A stretch of DNA of 5,629 bases from Actinomycetota bacterium (GTDB taxonomy: Bacteria; Actinomycetota; Acidimicrobiia; IMCC26256; BP-133): the NCBI GenBank assembly GCA_030838815.1, contig JAUZEX010000353.1, positions 1-5,629 on the forward strand, read 5' to 3'. Under the pieces are notes generated by a model. That model ran no database searches. It saw only the letters and a list, made by a program, of their open reading frames with translations, and was not told where the DNA came from. Below, piece after piece: positions 1 through 5,037 of this stretch. Each line of letters starts with the position of its first letter. Position 1 is the first letter of the stretch. Position numbers and translations under genes: made by a program.

Positions 1-834
1 TCCACGCTGGAGGCGTCGGCCAGCGCCGAGACCCGCTTCGGTTCGCTCCGGCTGGGGAAGCTGGTCCAGGTCAGCGGTGTGCACAGCTTCGCCGCCGCCC
101 GCCAGGAGCCGTCGGGCCAGTTGCAGACGACGAGTCTGTTCGAAGTGGCGGGCCTGCAGGTTCTTGGTACCGCGGTTTCGGTCGGCCCGCACGGTCTGGT
201 GCTGGGCGGTCGCCCGGCCGCCCCGGTGGCCCCCGACAGCGGCCTCACGGCCCTGCTCGGAGCCCTGAAGGAGAGGGGGGTCGAACTCTCCGTCTTCCCG
301 GAGCGGAAGGTCCCCGGCGGGGTGCAGGCCGGCGGCCTCGAGGTGCGCCTCGTCCAGGCGCCGCCGCCGGCGGTGGCGTCCGGCGTCGACGCTTTCGTGG
401 CGACGATCACCCTCGGCGGAAACCTGGCCACCGTCGACAATCGGGCGCTCCCCGGTGCGGCGTTCGTCGATCCGACGACGTCGGTGCCGGACGGGCCACT
501 TCGGCCGTCGACCGCGGCGGCCGGCCCAACGGCGGTGGTCGGCTCCGAACCGGGCCCGGGCCCGGCTCAGCCGGGGACGGCGGCGGGGCCGCCTCCAGGC
601 GGCGGTGAGGTGCCGATCCCGGACGGGTCGCCCGCCCCCCCGGCGGTGCCGCCTCCTGTGTCGCCAACCGGTGGGGAGTCCCAGGCCGCCCTCGGTCCGG
701 AGGCGATCAACGCCGAAGGGCTCAGGGTCCGGCTGGCCGGCGTCTATCCGTTCCTGATCCTGAGCGTCTTCGTCGCCGTCGCGGTCGCCGGGTCGTTCCG
801 CCGCCTCACCGGACAGAGGAGGACACGTTCGTGA
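1..834 (+). CDS. Probable secreted, C-terminally membrane-anchored surface protein (5' end outside window)
   Basis: The reading frame is open from the first base and ends at TGA 832-834, so the start and any signal peptide lie upstream. The visible 277 residues fall into three parts. Residues 1 to about 155 are rich in Val, Gly, Ser and Thr in an alternating pattern that suggests beta-strands; one stretch (TTSLFEVAGLQVLGTAVSVG, about 43-62) resembles, from memory, repetitive beta-rich exported proteins of actinobacteria. Residues about 156-235 are a low-complexity Pro/Gly/Ala stalk. Residues about 249-266 are a single hydrophobic membrane segment followed by an arginine-rich tail (RR and QRRTR), which fits type I anchoring with the bulk outside the cell. 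I do not recognise a named family and assign no function. The gene overlaps the next one in a GTGA junction, so the two are probably co-translated. The reading frame is well supported; the surface location is inferred. Confidence 0.75.
   Translation, partial: STLEASASAETRFGSLRLGKLVQVSGVHSFAAARQEPSGQLQTTSLFEVAGLQVLGTAVSVGPHGLVLGGRPAAPVAPDSGLTALLGALKERGVELSVFPERKVPGGVQAGGLEVRLVQAPPPAVASGVDAFVATITLGGNLATVDNRALPGAAFVDPTTSVPDGPLRPSTAAAGPTAVVGSEPGPGPAQPGTAAGPPPGGGEVPIPDGSPAPPAVPPPVSPTGGESQAALGPEAINAEGLRVRLAGVYPFLILSVFVAVAVAGSFRRLTGQRRTRS
550..565. repeat. 16-bp perfect GC palindrome inside the stalk-coding region
   Basis: The 16 bases CCGGGCCCGGGCCCGG read the same on both strands. They lie within codons for a Pro-Gly-Pro-Gly stretch of the stalk of the upstream surface protein. 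The simplest explanation is Pro/Gly codon composition; no regulatory role is supported. Confidence 0.6.
817..822 (+). promoter_or_regulatory. Strong Shine-Dalgarno for the 831 gene
   Basis: AGGAGG ends 8 nt before GTG 831, inside the 3' end of the preceding coding region. It is the best match in the left block. It decides the GTG start at 831 over any later ATG and shows that the small membrane protein has its own initiation signal besides coupling through the GTGA overlap. Confidence 0.8.
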
Positions 835-1103
835 ATGCGTTGCATTGGCTCCGGGCGCAGTGGGATCGGGCGCTGGCGGTCGGCTTGTTCCTGGCCAGCG
901 GGGCCTGCCTCCTGGCGGGCTGGGTCGGGGTGCGCCACCAGGCGTTGACCGCGCTCCAGGTGCCCTACGTCGTGAGCGGCGGAATCGGGGCCGTCGTGCT
1001 GGTCGGCCTCGGCGCGACGTTCTGGGTATCGGCCGATCTCCGGGACGAGTGGCGGGCCATCGACGAGATCCGCCGGCACGTCGCCGATGAGTCGCCCCGC
1101 TGA
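831..1103 (+). CDS. Small two-segment membrane protein (90 aa), function unknown
   Basis: The GTG start at 831 overlaps the preceding TGA (832-834) and follows an AGGAGG site at good spacing. The 90-residue product has a short N-terminal region with Trp and Arg (MNALHWLRAQWDR), a hydrophobic segment at about 14-34, a short loop (VRHQALTALQVPY, about 34-46), a second hydrophobic segment rich in Gly at about 47-68, and a charged tail (RDEWRAIDEIRRHVADESPR). By charge, both ends are probably cytoplasmic. I do not recognise a named family. The loop and the first membrane segment resemble the next gene's product, so the two are probably distant paralogues. Its place between an anchored surface protein and an ABC importer, with overlaps on both sides, suggests a membrane accessory role, but this is inference from context only. 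Confidence 0.8.
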   Translation: MNALHWLRAQWDRALAVGLFLASGACLLAGWVGVRHQALTALQVPYVVSGGIGAVVLVGLGATFWVSADLRDEWRAIDEIRRHVADESPR

Positions 1104-1584
1104 GGGGCGGCCCGTGGGTCCGGCGCAGGGCCGGCTCACCGTGGCCACCGCTGGCGCCAATCTCCTGGCGGGCGTCCTCCTCGGAGCGGCGTACGTCTCC
1201 GTCCGCAACGAGGCGGTCCTGGCCCGCCAGGTCGGAGGCCTCGAGCTCGCCGCACTGGCCGCGGTGGTGGCCATCGCCGCCGACCTGGGTCACATTGTCG
1301 CCACCTACCGGGCCGTGGTGACCGGCCGCAGGTGGCTGTCCGGCATCGCGCTGACCTCGACCGGCGCCGATCGGTCCAGTCCCGCTCCGGCCGCCCGGCC
1401 CCTGAATCGGCTTTGGCCCCTGAATCCACTTCCGGCCCCGGCCTCCCCGGCGGTGGCGCTTCCGGCGGGGACGCTGGTCCACCACCCGGCCTGTGCCCTC
1501 GTCGGTGGGAAGAACGCCGAGGCGCTGGCCCCCGGTGCCATCACCGCACGTCGGCTCCGGCCCTGTCCGGTGTGCCGACCATGA
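1087..1584 (+). CDS. Two-segment membrane protein with C-terminal His/Cys (Ada-like zinc site) motif
   Basis: The 165-residue product has hydrophobic segments at about 18-38 and 52-74, a Pro/Ala-rich linker (about 97-128) and a C-terminal motif: H132, H133, C136, then C160-P-V-C163. The order (His-x2-3-Cys, about 23 residues, Arg-Pro-Cys-x2-Cys) recalls the short zinc-binding module seen in Ada N-termini and small actinobacterial proteins, so metal binding is plausible but unproven. The start is uncertain. ATG 1087 overlaps the previous gene by 17 nt and has no good ribosome site. GTG 1114 in the same frame has GAGGGG (1102-1107) at 6 nt and would give 156 residues with both membrane segments intact. 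The segment YVSVRNEAVLARQV (36-49) resembles WVGVRHQALTALQV in the preceding protein. The stop is part of an ATGA that begins the tandem repeat leading to livHM. Confidence 0.78.
   Translation: MSRPAEGRPVGPAQGRLTVATAGANLLAGVLLGAAYVSVRNEAVLARQVGGLELAALAAVVAIAADLGHIVATYRAVVTGRRWLSGIALTSTGADRSSPAPAARPLNRLWPLNPLPAPASPAVALPAGTLVHHPACALVGGKNAEALAPGAITARRLRPCPVCRP
1102..1107 (+). promoter_or_regulatory. Shine-Dalgarno favouring alternative start GTG 1114
   Basis: GAGGGG overlaps the stop codon of the 831 gene (TGA 1101-1103) and sits 6 nt before GTG 1114, which is in frame with ATG 1087. No comparable purine tract precedes ATG 1087. This makes 1114 a credible real start of the zinc-motif membrane protein. 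Confidence 0.45.
1397..1432 (+). repeat. 18-bp imperfect in-frame tandem repeat
   Basis: Two adjacent 18-bp units (1397-1414 and 1415-1432) share the 12-base core GGCCCCTGAATC and match at about 15 of 18 positions. They encode the Pro-Leu-Asn-x-Leu-x pairs PLNRLW and PLNPLP in the linker of the zinc-motif membrane protein. The length keeps the reading frame, as expected for a linker growing by local duplication. Confidence 0.75.
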
Positions 1585-1620
1585 GCCCGGTGTATCGACC
1601 ATGAGCCCGGTGTATCGACC
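1581..1620 (+). repeat. Exact 20-bp tandem duplication at a gene junction
   Basis: The unit ATGAGCCCGGTGTATCGACC occurs twice without mismatch (1581-1600, 1601-1620). On the left, CCGGTGTGCCGACC (1567-1580) is a diverged partial copy made of the last codons of the preceding gene. On the right, ATGAGC (1621-1626), the livHM start, begins another partial copy. The repeat therefore looks like duplication of the original stop/start junction between the two genes. Confidence 0.95.
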
Positions 1621-1624
1621 ATGA
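1581..1624 (+). other. Two chained 7-codon mini-ORFs (MSPVYRP) linking two genes by ATGA overlaps
   Basis: Each 20-bp unit plus the first four bases of the next one forms a complete reading frame, ATG through TGA, encoding MSPVYRP (1581-1604 and 1601-1624). The first ATG overlaps the stop of the upstream gene (TGA 1582-1584). The second ATG overlaps the stop of the first mini-ORF. The livHM ATG at 1621 overlaps the stop of the second. No Shine-Dalgarno precedes any of these ATGs, so translation of livHM probably depends on termination-reinitiation through this chain or on direct initiation at a weak site. The arrangement is seen directly; the relay function is inferred. Confidence 0.45.
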
Positions 1625-3555
1625 GCATCGCCCCGTTCATCGTGGCCGGAGTGGTCGTCGGCGCCCTCTACGGCCTGGCCGCCACCGGACTCGTCCTCAC
1701 CTACAAGACATCGGGGATCTTCAACTTCGCCCATGGCGCGGTGGGGGCGGCGACCGCCTTTCTCTTCTACGACCTCCGCCACCTCCGCGGCCTCCCCTGG
1801 CCGATCGCCCTTGTCCTGTCGGTCTTCGTGGCTGCGCCGGTGCTCGGGCTCGGGCTGGCGGCGATGGCGGCCCGGCTGTCCGGGGCCCCGACCGTGCAGC
1901 GCGTGGTGGCCACGGTCGGCGTGCTGCTGGTGGTTCAGGGTGCGGTCCAGCTGCGCTACGGCATCGTGCCGATCCCGTTCGACACGCCGCTGCCGACCCG
2001 GTCCTTCGACATCGGCGGGACCATCGTGGGTCTCGACCAGCTCATCACGATCGGGCTGGCCGTGTTGGCGCTGGCCGGGCTGGGTGCGTTGTTCCGCCGG
2101 ACGCGGCTGGGGCTCGAGATGCGGGCCGTGGTCGACAACGGTCCGCTGCTCGACCTGGCCGGCGGAGTGCCGGCCCGTGTCCGGGCGCTCTCCTGGATGC
2201 TCGGCGCATCGTTCGCCGGGCTGAGTGGGTTGCTGTTGGCCCCCACCGTGGGGCTCGACGCGGTGCTCCTGACGCTGCTCGTGGTCCAGGCCTTCGGGGC
2301 GGCGGCCGTCGGGCGCTTCGACAATGTCCGGCTCGCCTTCTGGGGCGGCGTGGCCATCGGCGTCGGGCAGTACCTGCTCCGGGCCCCTGCCGTCCGGGGG
2401 GCCGTCCCGCTGATCGACGCGCTGCCGGGCCTCGACCAGTCCTTCTCGTTCCTGGTGCTGTTCGCCCTTCTCCTCGTGGCGGGAAGGCGGTTCCCCACCT
2501 TCGGTGTCACCCGCCCCGCCCGGCGGTTGCGGCCGTGGCCGTTCACCGTTCGGGTGGCGGTGGCGCTCGGCGCCCTCGCCGCGGTCGTCGCCATTCCGTT
2601 CCTCGCTCCGTCCCGGGCACCGGTCCTCATCCAGGGCGCGGTGTTCGTGACGATCTTCGCCTCGTTGTACCTGCTGGTGGAGATCTCCGGCCAGGTCTCG
2701 CTGGCCCACGCCGCGTTCGTCGCCGTCGGCGCCACCACCTTCGCCCACCTCACCCGCGGTGCCGGACTGCCCTGGGGGGTCGGAGTGCTCGGCGCCGTCC
2801 TCGTGGCGGTTCCCCTCGGGGCGGTGGTGGCCGTGCCGGCCATCCGGGTCTCCGGGTTGTACCTGGCGCTGGCCACGCTCGGCTTCGGCGTCCTCGTCGA
2901 GCAGATGGTCTACTCCCGGCCGGTCATGTTCGGCGACCTCGGGCAGCGCTTCGGTTCCCGGCCCCGCCTGTTCGGTCTCGACAGCGACGCCCGGTACTTC
3001 TGGCTCTGCGCCGCCCTTGCCGCCCTGGCCCTGGCCCTGGTCGTCGTGGTCCGCCGCACACGGCTCGGACGGCTCCTCAATGCCGTCGCCGACGAACCGG
3101 TGGCCCTGGCCACGTTCGGCTGCAGCCCAAACGTGACGCTCGTCCTCGTCTTCTGCCTGGCGGCGGCGATGGCGGCCCTGGGCGGCGCCCTGTCCGTCGG
3201 GGTGGTCGGATCCGTGTCGGCCTCAGGCGTGAGCCCGACCGCCCTGGTGTCGTTCAACAGCCTGCTGTGGGTCGCGGTGCTGGCCCTGGCGGGCCGGCAC
3301 CCTCTCCGGGCCCCGGTCGTCGCCGCGCTGGCCATGGTCGTGGCGCCGTCGTTCTTCTCCTCACCGAACATGGCCCAGTACCTCACGATCGGATTCGGAT
3401 CGGCCGCCCTCTTCGCGTCGGTGGGGTCCGGCGCGCTCGGCCGCCGGCTCGAGCTGCGGCGGCCGGTGGACGAGGCACGCATCCGGTACTCGCCGGTGGC
3501 GGCCCGGCTCCGGAGGCCGGCCGTGTCCGCGGCGGAGGCGACCGTTCATGCCTGA
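1621..3555 (+). CDS. livHM: Fused LivH-LivM permease of a branched-chain amino acid-type ABC importer
   Basis: This 644-residue integral membrane protein joins the two permease subunits of a HAAT/Liv-type importer, which are separate proteins of about 300 residues each in E. coli. The LivH half (about 1-290) opens with the family pattern GLVLTYKTSGIFNFAHGA (23-40) and has the cytoplasmic coupling region RTRLGLEMRAV...LDLAGGVPARV (160-187) followed by ASFAGLSGLLL. A basic linker (about 289-311) leads to the LivM half, with ISGQVSLAHAAFVAVGA (355-371), SGLYLALATLGFGVLVEQ (411-428) and the second coupling region RRTRLGRLLNAVADEP (478-493) with AAMAALGGAL. A charged tail of about 40 residues follows the last segment. 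ATG 1621 is chosen because the family N-terminus begins a few residues before VVVGALYGLAATG. No good ribosome site precedes it. It overlaps livG by 8 nt. The substrate may be branched-chain or other amino acids, amides, urea or aromatic acids; the sequence does not tell which. Confidence 0.93.
   Translation: MSIAPFIVAGVVVGALYGLAATGLVLTYKTSGIFNFAHGAVGAATAFLFYDLRHLRGLPWPIALVLSVFVAAPVLGLGLAAMAARLSGAPTVQRVVATVGVLLVVQGAVQLRYGIVPIPFDTPLPTRSFDIGGTIVGLDQLITIGLAVLALAGLGALFRRTRLGLEMRAVVDNGPLLDLAGGVPARVRALSWMLGASFAGLSGLLLAPTVGLDAVLLTLLVVQAFGAAAVGRFDNVRLAFWGGVAIGVGQYLLRAPAVRGAVPLIDALPGLDQSFSFLVLFALLLVAGRRFPTFGVTRPARRLRPWPFTVRVAVALGALAAVVAIPFLAPSRAPVLIQGAVFVTIFASLYLLVEISGQVSLAHAAFVAVGATTFAHLTRGAGLPWGVGVLGAVLVAVPLGAVVAVPAIRVSGLYLALATLGFGVLVEQMVYSRPVMFGDLGQRFGSRPRLFGLDSDARYFWLCAALAALALALVVVVRRTRLGRLLNAVADEPVALATFGCSPNVTLVLVFCLAAAMAALGGALSVGVVGSVSASGVSPTALVSFNSLLWVAVLALAGRHPLRAPVVAALAMVVAPSFFSSPNMAQYLTIGFGSAALFASVGSGALGRRLELRRPVDEARIRYSPVAARLRRPAVSAAEATVHA
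3534..3538 (+). promoter_or_regulatory. Shine-Dalgarno for livG
   Basis: GGAGG ends 9 nt before ATG 3548, inside the last codons of the permease gene. It supports the 3548 start, which overlaps the permease stop (3553-3555) by 8 nt. Confidence 0.65.
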
Positions 3556-4327
3556 GCGGGCCGGGTACGGCGCTGGGCTGGCGGTGCGCGGGCTGACCGT
3601 GCGCTTCGGCGGTGCCGTGGCGGTCGACGGCCTCGATCTCGATGTGCCGCGGGGTCGGATCACCGGGCTGATCGGCCCCAACGGCGCCGGCAAGACCACG
3701 ACCTTCAACGCCTGCACCGGTTTGATCCGCCCGTCGGAGGGCATGGTGATCCTCGACGGCCACGACATCACCGCCGCCGCTCCCCAGCAGCGCGCCCGGC
3801 TCGGGCTCGGCCGGACGTTCCAGCGGATGAAGCTGTTCGAGTCGTCCTCCGTCGGCACGAACGTCGCCCTCGGCCGGGAGGCGCTGATGGCCGGTGGCAA
3901 CCCGTGGCGTCACCTTCACCAGCCCCGACGGGACCGGAGGGCGATCGCCGCGGCCGCCGAGGAAGCCCTCGCCCTGTGCGGCATCGCCCAGCTGGCCGAT
4001 GTCGACGTCGCCGATCTGTCCACCGGGCAGCGGCGCCTCGTCGAGCTGGCCCGCGTCGTCGCCGGAGGGTTCTCACTGTTGCTGCTCGACGAACCCTCCT
4101 CGGGCCTCGACCTCAATGAGACGGACGAGTTCGGCCGTGTGCTCGGGCAGCTCGTCGCCCAACGGGGCGTCGGGATTCTCCTGGTCGAGCACGACATGCG
4201 GCTGGTCATGTCGGTGTGCGCCTGGCTCCACGTGATCGACTTCGGCCGCCCGATCTTTCAGGGGACGCCCGAGGAGACGCAAGGCTCGGCCGCCGTCCAG
4301 GCCGCCTACCTGGGGGCCTTGGCATGA
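3548..4327 (+). CDS. livG: LivG-type ABC transporter ATPase
   Basis: This is one of two ATP-hydrolysing subunits that power import through the LivHM permease at the cytoplasmic face. The 259 residues match the usual LivG length. All ABC motifs are present in order: Walker A GPNGAGKT (43-50), Q-loop in RTFQRMKLF (Q92), signature LSTGQ (157-161), Walker B LLLLDE with D181 and E182, D-loop SGLD (185-188), and switch histidine in VEHDM (H215). The stretch RTFQRMKLFESSSVGTNV and the C-terminal IFQGTPEE...AAYLG are typical of the LivG branch. The signature has Thr where Gly is commonest (LSTGQ for LSGGQ), a mild variant also seen in working ATPases. An AT-poor, G/C-ending codon pattern matches its neighbours, so there is no sign of recent transfer. 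It ends in an ATGA overlap with livF. Pairing with livF next door makes the assignment firm; the transported solute is unknown. Confidence 0.94.
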   Translation: MPERAGYGAGLAVRGLTVRFGGAVAVDGLDLDVPRGRITGLIGPNGAGKTTTFNACTGLIRPSEGMVILDGHDITAAAPQQRARLGLGRTFQRMKLFESSSVGTNVALGREALMAGGNPWRHLHQPRRDRRAIAAAAEEALALCGIAQLADVDVADLSTGQRRLVELARVVAGGFSLLLLDEPSSGLDLNETDEFGRVLGQLVAQRGVGILLVEHDMRLVMSVCAWLHVIDFGRPIFQGTPEETQGSAAVQAAYLGALA

Positions 4328-5025
4328 GCCTGACCGTGAGCGGCCTGGTCGCCGGGTACGGGGCGACGACGGTTCTGCGCGGTGTCGACCTCGTGGTGCC
4401 GGCCGGTCACGTCGTGGCCCTGCTCGGCCCGAACGGCTCGGGCAAGACGACGCTGCTCCGGGCCTGCTCCGGGCTCCTGTCGCCCTCGGCGGGCACGGTG
4501 ACGGTCGACGGCGCCGATCGTACCGGCGCGGCGCCCCACGATCTGGTGGCGGCCGGCGTCTGCCACGTCCCCGAAGGGCGAGCGGTGTTCCCGGCCATGA
4601 CGGTGGGGGAGAACCTCCGGCTCCTCGCTCCTCCCGGGATGCCAGATTACGTCGAGCGGGCCGCCGACGCCTTCCCGGTGCTGGGCCGCAGGCTCGATCA
4701 GGCGGCGGGCACGCTGAGCGGCGGCGAGCAGCAGATGCTTGCCCTGGCCCGGGCCTTCCTCCGAGCGCCCCGGTACATCCTGCTCGACGAGGTGTCGATG
4801 GGCCTCGCCCCCCGCGTCGTCGATGAGATCTTCGCTGCTCTGCGCCGGCTCGCCGAGCGTGGGTCCGCCCTGCTGCTCGTCGAGCAGTTCGTGCACCTGG
4901 CGCTCGCCATGTCCGACCTGGTCTACGTCATGGACCGGGGACGCATCGCCTTCCAGGGCGAACCCGTCGAACTCGATGCCGCTGCGCTGGCTGCCGCCTA
5001 CCTCGCGGCCGGCACACGCGCTTAG
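4324..5025 (+). CDS. livF: LivF-type ABC transporter ATPase
   Basis: This is the second ATPase of the importer, expected to form a heterodimer with LivG. The 233 residues fit LivF. Motifs in order: Walker A GPNGSGKT (35-42), the LivF-specific VPEGRAVFPAMTVGENL (82-98), signature LSGGEQQ (131-137), Walker B ILLDE with D155 and E156, DEVSMGLAP (155-163), and VEQ (186-188), where the LivF family normally has Gln in place of the switch His. The usual DEPS is DEVS here, a conservative deviation from the common pattern. The start at ATG 4324 is chosen over the in-frame ATG 4216 because translation from 4216 adds 36 Arg/Pro/Gly-rich residues that are unlike LivF and overlap livG. 4324 gives the family N-terminus and an ATGA overlap. 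The ribosome site is weak (GGGGG 4312-4316), so translation is probably coupled to livG. Confidence 0.94.
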   Translation: MSLTVSGLVAGYGATTVLRGVDLVVPAGHVVALLGPNGSGKTTLLRACSGLLSPSAGTVTVDGADRTGAAPHDLVAAGVCHVPEGRAVFPAMTVGENLRLLAPPGMPDYVERAADAFPVLGRRLDQAAGTLSGGEQQMLALARAFLRAPRYILLDEVSMGLAPRVVDEIFAALRRLAERGSALLLVEQFVHLALAMSDLVYVMDRGRIAFQGEPVELDAAALAAAYLAAGTRA

Positions 5026-5031
5026 GGAGGA
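5024..5031 (+). promoter_or_regulatory. Strong Shine-Dalgarno for the substrate-binding protein
   Basis: AGGGAGGA overlaps the livF stop (TAG 5023-5025) and its GGAGG core ends 7 nt before ATG 5038. It is one of the two best ribosome sites in the window. That fits the need for more binding protein than membrane subunits, which is common in such importers. Confidence 0.8.
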
Positions 5032-5037
5032 CTGCTC

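Noticed and set aside
550..565. GC palindrome as a transcription terminator
   Set aside because: It lies inside a coding region, has no loop or following T-run, and is explained by repeated Pro-Gly codons.
1581..1620. The 20-bp tandem repeat as a CRISPR, attachment site or operator
   Set aside because: There are only two adjacent copies with no spacers, no inverted symmetry and no integrase or tRNA nearby. Its relation to the flanking stop and start codons explains it as a junction duplication.
1956..2876. Long minus-strand open frame (about 306 codons) opposite the permease gene
   Set aside because: It is antisense to clear LivH/LivM motifs. Its translation is Thr/Arg/Pro/Ala-rich with no domain, which is expected from GC-rich codon bias.
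2535..3596. Plus-strand frame of about 353 codons overlapping LivM out of frame
   Set aside because: The product is Arg/Gly/Pro-rich and the LivM family motifs are all in the other frame. It is a GC-bias shadow.
4216..4323. Upstream in-frame ATG that would extend livF by 36 residues
   Set aside because: The added residues are Arg/Pro/Gly-rich, unlike any LivF N-terminus, and overlap livG deeply. ATG 4324 gives the normal length.
4306..4896. Minus-strand open frame opposite livF
   Set aside because: livF has every ABC motif in the plus frame; the antisense product has no recognisable feature.
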